Assembly (NCBI GenBank): GCA_004144595.1
Contig: SEEM01000037.1
Location: 1 to 33,283 of the forward strand
Reading direction: 5' to 3'
DNA length: 33,283 nt
DNA from: Hyphomicrobiales bacterium
Lineage (GTDB): Bacteria > Pseudomonadota > Alphaproteobacteria > Rhizobiales > Beijerinckiaceae
The notes beneath the pieces are model-generated. The model was given only the letters and a program-made list of their open reading frames with translations. It searched no databases and was not told the origin of the DNA. The position numbers and the translations under genes were made by a program. Shown here in pieces: positions 8,908 through 16,848 of this stretch; the first letter of the stretch is position 1, and every line of letters begins with the position of its first letter.

Positions 8908-9630
8908 TCACTTGCCGTCAAAGATATGTGCGAGATAGCGGCGCATGAAGGGCGGCATGTCGTGCTTTTGCGTCTCAGAGAGATCACGCACGATGACGAT
9001 GTCGGAAAGCTCTTCCTCTTCGAGGTGCTTCATCCGCTCCAGCATCACCGCGCGTGCCTCTTCGGCGGGCAGATCGATGCGGACCTCGCGCATGAAGGCG
9101 ATGCGGCCCTGCTCGATCAGCGCGGTCCAGCCCTCCCCAACCTGAAGCTCGTCGACACGCAGGCCGGTTTCTTCGCCGAGTTCGCGCGTGACGCTGCCGG
9201 CGAGATCGAGCGTGCCGTCGGGGCGGGCATCCTCCCGGTCGGGCGTTCCGGCGGCGAAATAGACCTTGCCGGCATTCGCCGTGTGATCGCCCATCTTGCC
9301 GCAGAGAAAGGCGCCGTCATTGGCACGGAGCGCCGCCATGGCGAAGCCGTTGCGGATGACCGGGCCGGGATAGCCGACATCGCGCCAGGTCATGAAGGCA
9401 GCGTAATCCGTCTCGAAATAGCCGGCCTCGAACACGCCGTCCCGGATCGCGGCCCGGTGCTGGAGCATGACGCGGCCATTGAACATCGCCGGTTTGCCGG
9501 CGCTGATCTCCGCCCAATGCCTCGCGATCAGCGCTGCGTTCTCGCGTGCGAATGCCCAGTCATAGGATTCGACCCTGGCATCGACCCGCGACAGCCGGAC
9601 GATCGAGCCGTTCTCGACGCCGTCTGTCAC
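8908..9630 (-). CDS. NUDIX domain hydrolase
   Basis: A 240-residue protein with the second half of the Nudix box, RELGEETGL, near residue 153. The first half (G-x5-E) is degenerate: the canonical Glu position is Leu and the Gly is Ala. Catalysis uses Glu residues in the REUxEE part, which are intact. Nudix enzymes hydrolyse nucleoside diphosphates linked to another moiety; the substrate cannot be predicted. The N-terminal half has no motif I recognise. The start codon is GTG, overlapping the PhzF stop by four bases (GTGA at 9630-9627), the classic sign of translational coupling. Confidence 0.82.
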   Translation of the reverse strand: MTDGVENGSIVRLSRVDARVESYDWAFARENAALIARHWAEISAGKPAMFNGRVMLQHRAAIRDGVFEAGYFETDYAAFMTWRDVGYPGPVIRNGFAMAALRANDGAFLCGKMGDHTANAGKVYFAAGTPDREDARPDGTLDLAGSVTRELGEETGLRVDELQVGEGWTALIEQGRIAFMREVRIDLPAEEARAVMLERMKHLEEEELSDIVIVRDLSETQKHDMPPFMRRYLAHIFDGK

Positions 9631-10520
9631 AGCAGCACGCCCTCGCTGACCACGATGGCAGAGCCGCCGATGCGGGCCGAGACCAGCGCGCCGTCCCGCA
9701 CGCTCAACTCCAACGTGATCTGCGAGGGCCGGCCCATCTCGTAGCCCTGCTCGATGACGAGGCGGTGGTCGCCGTCGCCGGGCTTTTCATAGGCCATGAT
9801 CGCGCCGGCGAAGGCGGCAGCGGCGCTGCCCGTCGCCGGGTCTTCACCGATGCCGGCCCCCGGCCAGAACATCCGAGCGTGAAAATCGTGGCCGGGCTCG
9901 GCGGTCTCACGGGTGTAGAGGAAGGCTCCGCCATTGCCGAACGCCGTGGACCAGTGCCCCCGTTCAAGCCGCGCACGGCTGATCGCCTCGCCGCTCGACA
10001 TGGGAACGCAATGAAACGGCACGCCTCCGCTGAAAAGCGTCGGCACATGTGCTCCGAAGCCGATATCGCCGGCCTCTAGCCCCAGCGCCTCCGCAATCGC
10101 AGCCGGTGCCCCGGTCTCGCCCGCCCGCTCCGGCAGACGTGGCAAGGTGAAGGTGGCGTGGCCGGCGAGGCTTCCCTTGATCGAGACCGCGCAGGAGACC
10201 GGCCCGACCTTCTCCTCCAGCACCAGCATGTCGGCGGCCTTGCCCTCGGCCTCGTCGCTCAGAGCGAGCCAGACCGCCGTGCCGACCGTCGGATGACCGG
10301 CGAAGGGCAACTCCCCGCCCGGCGTGAAGATGCGAACGGAGGCGCGATGCTCCGGCTTCTCGGGCGGCGCGACGAAAACCGTCTCGGACAGGTTGAATTC
10401 CCGGGCGATGGCCTGCATCGCCTCGGTGTCGAGCCCTTCCGACTGGAGCACCACCGCCAGCGGATTGCCGGCATGGCGGCGGGTAGTGAAGACGTCGAGC
10501 GTGACGAAGCGGCGTTTCAT
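9627..10520 (-). CDS. PhzF family isomerase-like protein
   Basis: A 297-residue PhzF/YddE-type protein with the two-lobed diaminopimelate-epimerase-like fold. The N-terminal LDVFTTRRHAGNPLAVV, then NLSETVFV with the presumed catalytic Glu46, TPGGELPFAGHPTVGTA and the late GIGEDPATGSAAAAF are all family hallmarks. PhzF itself isomerises a phenazine precursor, but most homologues outside phenazine clusters have no known reaction, and no other phenazine gene is present. The ATG at 10520 is chosen because the family starts immediately with the RFVTLDVF strand; the longer frame adds 32 unrelated residues. Its start lies 4 bases after the upstream gene's stop, with AAGG 9 bases ahead. Confidence 0.9.
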   Translation of the reverse strand: MKRRFVTLDVFTTRRHAGNPLAVVLQSEGLDTEAMQAIAREFNLSETVFVAPPEKPEHRASVRIFTPGGELPFAGHPTVGTAVWLALSDEAEGKAADMLVLEEKVGPVSCAVSIKGSLAGHATFTLPRLPERAGETGAPAAIAEALGLEAGDIGFGAHVPTLFSGGVPFHCVPMSSGEAISRARLERGHWSTAFGNGGAFLYTRETAEPGHDFHARMFWPGAGIGEDPATGSAAAAFAGAIMAYEKPGDGDHRLVIEQGYEMGRPSQITLELSVRDGALVSARIGGSAIVVSEGVLL

Positions 10521-10524
10521 CGGT

Positions 10525-11640
10525 TCAGCCTTCGGGGATGTCGAGATCGATGGTGAGCGGGCAATGGTCTGAGGCCTTGGGCCGATCCCAGCCGACGCGC
10601 GGATAGCGGTCGGCACAGGTCGCGAGCTTCGCCATCGAGCGGTCCGGCTCGCGCGGATCGAGCGGCACGCGATAGGGCAGGCCGCGGCGGATCATCTGCA
10701 TGGCCGGCCGGGGGTTCGCCGCCGCCAGCGCCGGCGAGAGCAGGATGTGGTCGAGCGGCATATGGCTGTCGACCAGCCTCTCCCGGCTCTCCGACCAGTA
10801 GCGCCGGAAATGCGTCCAGCGCTCATGAACCGGCAGCGTGTCCATGGGATCGACCGCGAAATCGTCGATCAGCGGCTCGATGCCGCTGTCACCCTCGTCG
10901 ACGACTTCGGCGCGTGGCCCAAGCCCATAGCGATAGCCGTTGAGATCGCCGAGCACGATCCAGTTGGTCTCGCGCCAGGCCCCGCCGAAACGCTGCTGGA
11001 TCAGCCAGCGCACGGCGCGCGCCTCGGCGCGGCGCACAGGCAGCGTCGCGGTTCGCCCGTCTTCACGGCCGTTGTTCATCGACTTGAGATGGCAGCCGAA
11101 CAGGCTGAGCCGCCGCCCGGCGACCGTTAGCTCGACCTCCAGACAATCGCGCGCGAAGACCTTGGCCTGCGGCCCGATGCCGAGCACGGCGAGCTCGCGG
11201 TCATGCACGCCGGCCTCGGCGAATGTCAGGTCCTTGTGCGAGCGCACGGTGACCTGCCCCTGCCCGATCAGGTCGCGCCGCGCGGCGAAGCCGATATCGA
11301 TGCTGCGGCGGTCATTGCCGTCGAGCAGCGTGAAATGGCCGTAGCGGTGGTCGGCGATGCGATGGACGTAATTCGCGAAGAAGGCCTGCAGGCTGGCCAG
11401 CGAATCGACCTCCTGCAGCATCCAGAGATCCGCTTGCGCCTCGGCGATGGCGAGCGCCGTCATCTGGCGTTTGTCGTCCTCCAGCGCGACCGCGAGCGAG
11501 CGCTCCACCGCGTCGCGCTCGTCGGCACGCGGAAAATGAAACAGCGACATCGCCGCGGCAGTCTCGGTGCGCCCGCCCGGCTCGAAGCGGTGGCGGGTCA
11601 GCAGGTTCTCGACATTGAAGGTTCCGACGCGCAGCTTCAT
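10525..11640 (-). CDS. Endonuclease/exonuclease/phosphatase family protein
   Basis: A 371-residue protein with the complete EEP fold motifs in order: GTFNVENL at the N-terminus, LQEVDS with the metal-binding Glu, RSIDIGFAARR, GCHLKS, VLGDLNGYRYG with the Asp/Asn pair, LDHILLS, and the catalytic ASDHCPL near the C-terminus. The family includes DNA-repair nucleases, sphingomyelinases and phosphatases. No DNA-binding insertions of the ExoIII type are obvious, and there is no signal peptide, so the substrate stays open. It starts 10 bp after pdxY and is followed almost immediately by the PhzF gene, so co-transcription is very likely. Confidence 0.9.
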   Translation of the reverse strand: MKLRVGTFNVENLLTRHRFEPGGRTETAAAMSLFHFPRADERDAVERSLAVALEDDKRQMTALAIAEAQADLWMLQEVDSLASLQAFFANYVHRIADHRYGHFTLLDGNDRRSIDIGFAARRDLIGQGQVTVRSHKDLTFAEAGVHDRELAVLGIGPQAKVFARDCLEVELTVAGRRLSLFGCHLKSMNNGREDGRTATLPVRRAEARAVRWLIQQRFGGAWRETNWIVLGDLNGYRYGLGPRAEVVDEGDSGIEPLIDDFAVDPMDTLPVHERWTHFRRYWSESRERLVDSHMPLDHILLSPALAAANPRPAMQMIRRGLPYRVPLDPREPDRSMAKLATCADRYPRVGWDRPKASDHCPLTIDLDIPEG

Positions 11641-11650
11641 CGCGATAGGC

Positions 11651-12499
11651 TCAGATCGCCTGCGGCTCGAAGACCTGCGAGGGCGTGACGAACTCGTCCT
11701 GCGCCGCCACCGTCAAAATCTCGCGCGAGCCCGCCGCCTTCGTCCGCTTCAGCAGGCCGTAGATCGAGGACGCCGCCTTCGACAGCGCCGCCGCCGCCGA
11801 TTGCTCGCGCAGGTAGTGCGTGAAGAACAGCGCCGCGATCGCATCACCCGCACCGTTGACGCTGACATCGAGCTTGGGCGTGCGCACCCGCCAACTGCCC
11901 TTGGTATCGGCCGCCATCATGTCGATCGAGTCGCCCGGCGTCTCCTCAGTGACGAGCGAGGTTACCATCACCACCTTCGGTCCGGCATCGCGCAAAGCCT
12001 CGACGGCGCGATGCGCATCGGCCACAGTCTTGATCTCGACATCGGTGAGCAATTCCAGCTCGAACTGGTTCGGCGTCACGATATCGGCGGCCGGCACCGC
12101 CTGCTCGCGCATGAATTCCGGAATGCCCGGCCGCACGAAGACGCCGCGGCCGACATCGCCGATCACCGGATCGCAGCAATAGAGAGCCTTGGGATTGGCC
12201 GCGCGCACCCGCTCCACCGCCGAGAGGATGGCATGGCCGATATCGGCCGAGCCCATGTAGCCGGAGATCACGCCGTCGCAGTTGGCAAGCACGCCGCGCT
12301 CGGCGATGCCCTCCATCACCTCGTCGATCATGCCGCCGTCGAAGACGCGACCCTTCCAGCTGCCATAGCCCGTATGGTTCGAGAACTGCACCGTATGGAT
12401 CGGCCAGACATCGACACCGAGCCGCTGCATCGGAAAGGTCGCGGAGGCATTGCCCACATGGCCATAGGCGACATGGGACTGGATCGAGAGAATATTCAT
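11651..12499 (-). CDS. pdxY: Pyridoxal kinase
   Basis: A 282-residue kinase of the ribokinase/PfkB superfamily that phosphorylates pyridoxal (and possibly other B6 vitamers) to pyridoxal 5'-phosphate. Visible markers are the N-terminal ILSIQSHVAYGHVGNASATFPMQRLG, the QFSNHTGYG substrate segment, YCCDPVIGD, TPNQFELELLT, and the anion-hole motif SVNGAGDAIAALF where Asp is the catalytic base. The N-terminus and size match PdxY rather than PdxK. It is the first gene of the run ending with the M3 peptidase. No good Shine-Dalgarno is visible, and a 7-bp inverted repeat lies in its 5' leader at 12518-12538. Confidence 0.93.
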   Translation of the reverse strand: MNILSIQSHVAYGHVGNASATFPMQRLGVDVWPIHTVQFSNHTGYGSWKGRVFDGGMIDEVMEGIAERGVLANCDGVISGYMGSADIGHAILSAVERVRAANPKALYCCDPVIGDVGRGVFVRPGIPEFMREQAVPAADIVTPNQFELELLTDVEIKTVADAHRAVEALRDAGPKVVMVTSLVTEETPGDSIDMMAADTKGSWRVRTPKLDVSVNGAGDAIAALFFTHYLREQSAAAALSKAASSIYGLLKRTKAAGSREILTVAAQDEFVTPSQVFEPQAI

Positions 12500-12517
12500 G
12501 GTCCGAAGCGATACCCC

Positions 12518-12538
12518 GTTCGCGCTGGGACCGCGAAC
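12518..12538. promoter_or_regulatory. Inverted repeat in the pdxY 5' leader
   Basis: Arms GTTCGCG and CGCGAAC with a 7-base spacer, ending 18 bases before the pdxY start. It could be an operator or a small RNA hairpin. The rest of the 278-bp gap up to 12777 holds the ABC-operon hairpin and no gene I can support. Confidence 0.3.
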
Positions 12539-12737
12539 CTAACGGCTCCGGTGCGGGGCGCAAATCGAAAGCGGTGATGGAGCGGATCACCAAGCGTGCT
12601 GCACTCGGGACCGGGCGCGAATGCAGCTCCCGATCAGTGCACGATAGCAGCGCTGCGAGATCGCTCAGCGTCGGGTGTCGTAAAATCCGCGCGCATCATG
12701 GCCGGCGCCAGCCTGACCAAGCTGTGCCGGGACGATG

Positions 12738-12766
12738 GGTGCGACGCCGCAGACAGGCGTCGCACC
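12738..12766 (-). terminator. Hairpin terminator of the ABC transporter operon
   Basis: An 11-bp perfect stem (GGTGCGACGCC at 12738-12748 on the plus strand and its complement at 12756-12766) with a 7-base loop, 11 bases past the stop of the solute-binding protein gene. It lacks a clear T-run, yet is strong enough to act as a terminator or 3' end protector. Confidence 0.55.
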
Positions 12767-12777
12767 GGCGCTTCAGA

Positions 12778-13797
12778 TCAGGAGCCGGAGGCGGCTTTCT
12801 TGGCGAAGCCGTCGATGAAGGTCTTGGTCAGGTCGACATTGGAGTTGGTCAACTCAGGGTCGAGCAGCTTGAGCGAATCGTACATGCTCTTCATCGCGTC
12901 GGCGGTCGGGATACCGGTGCGGGAATAGGCCTCCTGCGAGTTCTTGACCGCCTGCAGATAGAGCGGCTTGTCGCCGAGCAGGTATTCTTCCGGCACCAGA
13001 GCCGCGACATCCTCAGGCTTCGCCGTCTCCAACCATTTCAGCGACTTCATCAGCGCGTTGACCAGCTTCTGGGTCGTGACCGGGTTCTTCTCGGCGAAGT
13101 CGTTCTTGAGATAGAGCACCGCGGCCGGGTTTGATCCGCCGAACAGGGCCTTGGTGCCGGCCTCGGTGCGGGTGTCGATCAGCGAGACGATGTCGCCGTC
13201 GGCCTCGAGCTTCGAGGTGACGGGGTCGAGATGCGAGATCACGTCGACCTGCTTCTGCTTGATCGCCGCGACCGCGCTCGCACCGGCGCCGACACCGATG
13301 ATCGCGGCGTCCGTCGCCTTCAGCCCGGCCTTGACCATAGCGTATTGCGCGGTCAGAGCCGTCGAGGAGCCCGGCGCGGTGACGCCGATCTTGAGGCCCT
13401 TGAAGTCGGCGGCCGACTTCACCTTGTCGGCGAGGTCCTTGCGCACCGCGATGGTGATGGCCGGGAAGCGCCCGAGCTCGATCACGGCGCGGATGTCCTG
13501 GCCCTTCGCCTGCATGCGGATCGTGTGCTCATAGGCGCCGGTCACGACATCGACCGAACCGCCGACCAGCGCCTGCAGCGACTTGGCGCCGCCGCCGAAA
13601 TCGTTGATCTCGACGTCGAGCCCCTGGTCCTTGAAGTAGCCCTTCTTCTCCGCGACCGTCAGCGGGAGATAGTACAGGAGCTGCTTGCCGCCGACGCCGA
13701 GCGTGAGCTTCGGCTTCTCGGCGTTCTGGGCGAAGGCTGGTGCGGTCAAAGCCGCCAGCGCGAGGCCGGCCGCCAGCATCAGATGTCTACGGATCAT
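12778..13797 (-). CDS. ABC transporter substrate-binding protein, NitT/TauT type
   Basis: A 339-residue periplasmic binding protein. The signal peptide MIRRHLMLAAGLALAALTAPAFA is followed by the family opening KLTLGVGGKQLLYYLPLTVAEKKGYFKDQGLDVEI. The central block GGGAKSLQALVGGSVDVVTG and GLKIGVTAPGSSTALTAQYAM are typical of the SsuA/TauA/NrtA-like group (NMT1-type fold). Ligands in this group include sulfonates, nitrate, thiamine precursors and aromatic acids; nothing in the sequence picks one. The ATG at 13797 has an AAGGAA site 6 bases upstream. It is the last gene of its operon, 119 bp after the permease, with the hairpin at 12738-12766 behind it. Confidence 0.9.
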   Translation of the reverse strand: MIRRHLMLAAGLALAALTAPAFAQNAEKPKLTLGVGGKQLLYYLPLTVAEKKGYFKDQGLDVEINDFGGGAKSLQALVGGSVDVVTGAYEHTIRMQAKGQDIRAVIELGRFPAITIAVRKDLADKVKSAADFKGLKIGVTAPGSSTALTAQYAMVKAGLKATDAAIIGVGAGASAVAAIKQKQVDVISHLDPVTSKLEADGDIVSLIDTRTEAGTKALFGGSNPAAVLYLKNDFAEKNPVTTQKLVNALMKSLKWLETAKPEDVAALVPEEYLLGDKPLYLQAVKNSQEAYSRTGIPTADAMKSMYDSLKLLDPELTNSNVDLTKTFIDGFAKKAASGS

Positions 13798-13916
13798 CGG
13801 GGTTCCTTCCCTGCGGTGCTTTGCTTTGAAAGCGTTGTTACCCGCAGTTGTAGTGAGTTGCCTCAGGACAGCCAACCCCGCCTTGCGTATGGGCCGCCTG
13901 CGGACCGAGGGGCTTC

Positions 13917-14708
13917 TCAGGTCGTGGTGGTCGAGCTCTGCCCGGGTCGCCAGACCAGCAATCGCTTCTCGACCACGGTCACAGCTGAGTCGATCGCGAT
14001 GACGAAGATCGCCAGGATCAGCATGCCCGCGAAGACGCCGGTGACGTCGAACACGCTTTCGGCCTCGTGGATCTTGTAGCCGAGCCCCGCCGAGGAGCCG
14101 AGATATTCGCCGACCACCGCGCCGACCAGCGCGAAGCCGACCGAGGTGTGCAGGCTGGAGAACATCCATGTCAGGGCGGACGGCCAATAGACATGCTTGA
14201 AGAGCTGGCGCTCGTTCATACCGAGCATGCGGGCATTGGCCAGGATCGTCGGCGAGACCTCGCGCACGCCCTGATAGACGTTGAAGAACACGATGAAGAA
14301 GACGAGCGTGAAGCCGAGCGCCACCTTCGACCAGATGCCGAGCCCGAACCAGAGGGCGAAGATCGGTGCCAGCACGACGCGCGGCAGCGCATTCGCCGCC
14401 TTGATATAGGGGTCGAACACCGCCGAAAGCAGTTCGCGGCGCGCGAAGGTGAAGCCGAACAGGATGCCAGCGAGCGAACCGATGACGAAGGCGAGCACCG
14501 TCTCGGTCAGCGTGATGCCGAGATGGTAGTAGATGTCGCCGCTGGTGAGCTGCTTGAAGGTGCGCGCCAGAACCGCACCCGGCGTCGAAAAGAAGAACTG
14601 CATTGTCTTGACGTCGCCGAACAGGCTTGTGGTCGTCACGATGTGCCAGACGCCGAGGAACACCAGCATCACCAGGATCTGGAGCGAGAGGAGCTTCATC
14701 CGCCTCAT
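13917..14708 (-). CDS. ABC transporter permease, NitT/TauT type
   Basis: A 263-residue inner-membrane permease with about six membrane segments. The EAA loop that docks the ATPase is visible as ANARMLGMNERQLFKHVYWPSALTW around residues 157-181. The N-terminal MKLLSLQILVMLVFLGVWHI is the first membrane segment. The ending is an unusual TTTT after a charged linker. The start codon overlaps the ATPase stop (ATGA at 14708-14705), so both are translated in a coupled way. It should form a homodimer with two copies of the ATPase encoded directly upstream. Confidence 0.92.
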   Translation of the reverse strand: MRRMKLLSLQILVMLVFLGVWHIVTTTSLFGDVKTMQFFFSTPGAVLARTFKQLTSGDIYYHLGITLTETVLAFVIGSLAGILFGFTFARRELLSAVFDPYIKAANALPRVVLAPIFALWFGLGIWSKVALGFTLVFFIVFFNVYQGVREVSPTILANARMLGMNERQLFKHVYWPSALTWMFSSLHTSVGFALVGAVVGEYLGSSAGLGYKIHEAESVFDVTGVFAGMLILAIFVIAIDSAVTVVEKRLLVWRPGQSSTTTT

Positions 14709-15583
14709 GATGCGTCTCTTCCCACGAGCTCGCGCCCCTCGCCCATCGCATAGGCCTTCTGCACCTCGACGCGCAGCGAGGTCCAGATGTCGCGATGGAT
14801 CTCGTGGAACGCCTTCTCCAGCCTGATATCGGCGATGTCGCGCGGGCGCGGCAGGTCGACCTTGTAATCGGCGACGATCCCCGCCGCCGGCCCGGCCGAC
14901 ATCACCACGACCCGGTCGGAGAGCGCGATCGCCTCCTCGAGGTCATGGGTCACGAACATCAGCGCCTTGCGGTCGCGCGACCAGAGATCGAGCAGCAGGT
15001 TGCCCATGATCTGGCGGGTCTGCGCGTCGAGCGGCCCGAAAGGCTCGTCCATCAGCAGGATCTCGGGATTGCGGATCAGCATCTGGGCGAGGCTGACGCG
15101 CTTGCGCTGCCCGCCCGAGAGCATGTGCGGATAGCGGTCGACGAAGGTGCGCAGGCCCACGCGCGCGAGCCATTCGCGCGCGCGCTGATCGGCCTCGCGC
15201 TCGGGCACGCCCATCGGTTCCAGCGCGACCTTGACGTTCTCCAGCGCCGTCTTCCACGGCATCAGCGCATCCTGCTGGAAGAGATAGCCGGCCCGCCGGT
15301 TCAAGCCGGAAAGCGGCTTGCCGAAGATACCGACCGTACCGGTCGAGGGCGCGAGCAGACCGGCAGCCGCATTCAGCAGCGTGGACTTGCCGCAGCCGGT
15401 CGGCCCGACGATCGAGACGAACTCGCCGGGATGAACCTTGAGATCGATGCCCTTTACCGCCTGGTAGCGGCCGCCATCGGCGAGATGGAAGGTGATGTCG
15501 ATGCTGCCGAGCGCCACGGCCGGAACATCTGCTGAAACCGCACCTGTGCCCGCATGCGCATGCGGGCGATCCTGCAACTCCAT
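14705..15583 (-). CDS. ABC transporter ATP-binding protein, NitT/TauT type
   Basis: A 292-residue ATPase. The Walker A motif GPTGCGKST lies near residue 60, the Q-loop is FQQDALMPWKTALENV, the signature is LSGGQRKRVSLAQ, Walker B is ILLMDEPFGPLDAQT, and the H-loop is FVTHDLEEAI. The wording of the Q-loop and D-loop is typical of the SsuB/TauB branch. The first 25 residues form an extension before the fold begins. It is the first gene of the operon. A possible sigma-70 promoter lies at 15649-15676. Confidence 0.93.
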   Translation of the reverse strand: MELQDRPHAHAGTGAVSADVPAVALGSIDITFHLADGGRYQAVKGIDLKVHPGEFVSIVGPTGCGKSTLLNAAAGLLAPSTGTVGIFGKPLSGLNRRAGYLFQQDALMPWKTALENVKVALEPMGVPEREADQRAREWLARVGLRTFVDRYPHMLSGGQRKRVSLAQMLIRNPEILLMDEPFGPLDAQTRQIMGNLLLDLWSRDRKALMFVTHDLEEAIALSDRVVVMSAGPAAGIVADYKVDLPRPRDIADIRLEKAFHEIHRDIWTSLRVEVQKAYAMGEGRELVGRDAS

Positions 15584-15648
15584 GAAATCCGTTTCCCCAT
15601 CGGGCGCAGCGTTGGCGCCGAACCATCAGCTATTGCGCGTTGCCCGAA

Positions 15649-15676
15649 TTAATAGGCGATCATCTGGGGAAGGCAA
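15649..15676 (-). promoter_or_regulatory. Possible sigma-70 promoter for the ABC operon
   Basis: On the minus strand TTGCCT (15676-15671), a 16-base spacer and TATTAA (15654-15649) lie about 65 bases before the ATPase start. Both boxes match the consensus only at 4 of 6 positions, so this is tentative. Confidence 0.3.
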
Positions 15677-15769
15677 CGATGCCCTGCGGCGGCCCGTCGC
15701 TTGCATCGTGCCGGTGACACGGCCATAGGACGGAACCGACCCGACCCCGCAGGAGCCGAGCCGAACGCC

Positions 15770-16294
15770 ATGGCCGAACTTGAGCAAGCCATGAAGGCGC
15801 TCGTCGACTTCATGCAGGCCCACCAGCAATGGGCGATCCCGATCGTCTTCGCGGTCGCCTTTGCCGAATGCGTCGCGATTCTCTCCTGGTTGATCCCGGC
15901 AACGGTGTTCTTCACCACCTTCGGGGCCGTCGCCGGCGCCTCGGGCCTCAATCTCGTGCCGCTGGCGCTGGCAGCCTCGCTCGGCGCCGGCAGCGGCTTC
16001 TGGGTGTCCTATTGGGCCGGGCTTGTGCTCGGACCCCGCGTCCACGACTACTGGCCGTTCAAGAACAACCCGCAACTGCTCGATCGCGGCCATGCCTTCT
16101 TCGAGAAATGGGGCATCGCCAGCATCCTGATCGGCCATTTCTTCGGGCCGCTGCGGGCCGTCATCGCCATCGTCGCCGGCATCGTCGCGATGCCCTCCTG
16201 GCAGTTCCAGCTTGCCAACTGGCTGGCCTCCTTCGCCTGGGGCTTCGGGCTGCTCTACGGCGTCGGCCGCCTCAGCGAATTCCTCGCACGCTGA
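15770..16294 (+). CDS. DedA family membrane protein
   Basis: A 174-residue membrane protein of the DedA/SNARE-associated family. Visible family features are FAECVAILSWLIPATVFFT near residue 31 (with the acidic residue conserved in the re-entrant segment), the central GSGFWVSYWAGLVLG, and FFEKWGIASILIGHFFGPLRAVIAIVAGIVAMP, whose GPLRAVI arginine is a family hallmark. DedA proteins take part in membrane homeostasis, and some flip undecaprenyl phosphate or phospholipids. Which of these applies here is unknown. The ATG at 15770 is preferred; an in-frame TTG 69 bases earlier adds only hydrophilic residues. It is divergent from the ABC operon. Confidence 0.87.
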   Translation: MAELEQAMKALVDFMQAHQQWAIPIVFAVAFAECVAILSWLIPATVFFTTFGAVAGASGLNLVPLALAASLGAGSGFWVSYWAGLVLGPRVHDYWPFKNNPQLLDRGHAFFEKWGIASILIGHFFGPLRAVIAIVAGIVAMPSWQFQLANWLASFAWGFGLLYGVGRLSEFLAR

Positions 16295-16415
16295 ACGCGT
16301 CCGAAAACCGACTGCCCGGTGAACGCGGCATTCGGGGACCCTGCAAACCGGAAGGCGTTTAGCCCCGTCGTCGAAGGACAAAGTCACCTTCTAACTAACC
16401 GGCTTCTGATGCAAA

Positions 16416-16446
16416 AAGCCTCCGACGCAAAACGCGCCGGAGGCTT
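16416..16446 (-). terminator. Intrinsic terminator of the small membrane protein genes
   Basis: Perfect 9-bp arms AAGCCTCCG (16416-16424) and CGGAGGCTT (16438-16446) with a 13-base loop. Read on the minus strand the stem is followed by TTTTT, 28 bases past the stop of the 32-residue gene. Read on the plus strand it lies 121 bp after the DedA gene and has only a weak T stretch, so it mainly serves the minus-strand pair. Confidence 0.75.
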
Positions 16447-16474
16447 GGTTATGTCAGGCTGTCGGGACGGCGCG

Positions 16475-16573
16475 TCAGGCCAGGCCGAGGATCACCGCCA
16501 GCATCATCGCGAGCGACAGCGCCATCACGGCGCGTATCACCACAGGCGTTTCAAGAATGCGCAAAAGTTCCAT
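16475..16573 (-). CDS. Tiny hydrophobic membrane protein, 32 residues
   Basis: The frame encodes a 32-residue peptide beginning MELLRILETPVVIR, then a continuous hydrophobic helix (ALSLAMMLAVILGLA) to the end: one membrane segment with a charged N-terminal stub. The ATG follows a near-perfect GGGGAGG Shine-Dalgarno at a 5-base distance, and a clean terminator lies 28 bases after the stop. These two signals are the evidence that it is a gene. It forms a pair with the 76-residue gene 44 bp upstream. No family is recognised; it may be a small regulatory or complex-stabilising membrane peptide. Confidence 0.55.
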   Translation of the reverse strand: MELLRILETPVVIRAVMALSLAMMLAVILGLA

Positions 16574-16617
16574 CACTGCCTCCCCTGCATGGGCAAACAC
16601 AAACGGCTTCGCAAAAC

Positions 16618-16848
16618 TCAATAGACCAGCTTCTCCACGGCGATCCACGCGATCGTCACGAGAACGAGCCCGCCGATCAGCACCATCAGCACCGGCCGGC
16701 CGAGAAAGCCCTGTCGCGCCTCGATCGGTGTTTCCACGGCCGGATCGGTGTCGCTGTGATTGTCGGCCTGCATCGGCGGAATCGGATCCCCACCGCGCGC
16801 CTTGTCCAAATCCTCGACCGGCATTCTGGGTCGGGTATCGACCGTCAT
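16618..16848 (-). CDS. Small single-pass membrane protein, 76 residues
   Basis: The N-terminal two thirds is hydrophilic and Pro/Asp-rich. A single hydrophobic helix, PVLMVLIGGLVLVTIAWIAV, lies close to the C-terminus, so this is probably a tail-anchored or N-in protein. An AAGGAG site lies 7 bases upstream of the ATG. It is the first of two small membrane protein genes that share one terminator. I recognise no family. The 324-bp gap upstream (16849-17172) carries a palindrome, an ilvC-tail copy and a hairpin, but no other gene. Confidence 0.65.
   Translation of the reverse strand: MTVDTRPRMPVEDLDKARGGDPIPPMQADNHSDTDPAVETPIEARQGFLGRPVLMVLIGGLVLVTIAWIAVEKLVY

Noticed and set aside
7039..9744. 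A 901-codon plus-strand frame
   Set aside because: It is antisense to the M3 peptidase and NUDIX genes, has the Arg/Asp/Gly-rich composition of a mirror frame in GC-rich DNA, and shows no domain motif.
9627..10520. A phenazine biosynthesis locus because of the PhzF homologue
   Set aside because: No phzA, B, D, E or G genes are present; PhzF-like proteins are common outside phenazine clusters.
12778..14751. A 657-codon minus-strand frame that seems to fuse a novel domain to the binding protein
   Set aside because: The first half is an out-of-frame reading of the permease gene. The binding protein has its own ATG at 13797 with a good ribosome site and a signal peptide right after it.
15584..15769. 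A possible thiamine (TPP) riboswitch ahead of the ABC operon, since some NitT/TauT systems carry thiamine precursors
   Set aside because: No CUGAGA-type conserved segment or matching P2-P5 layout is visible on the minus strand.
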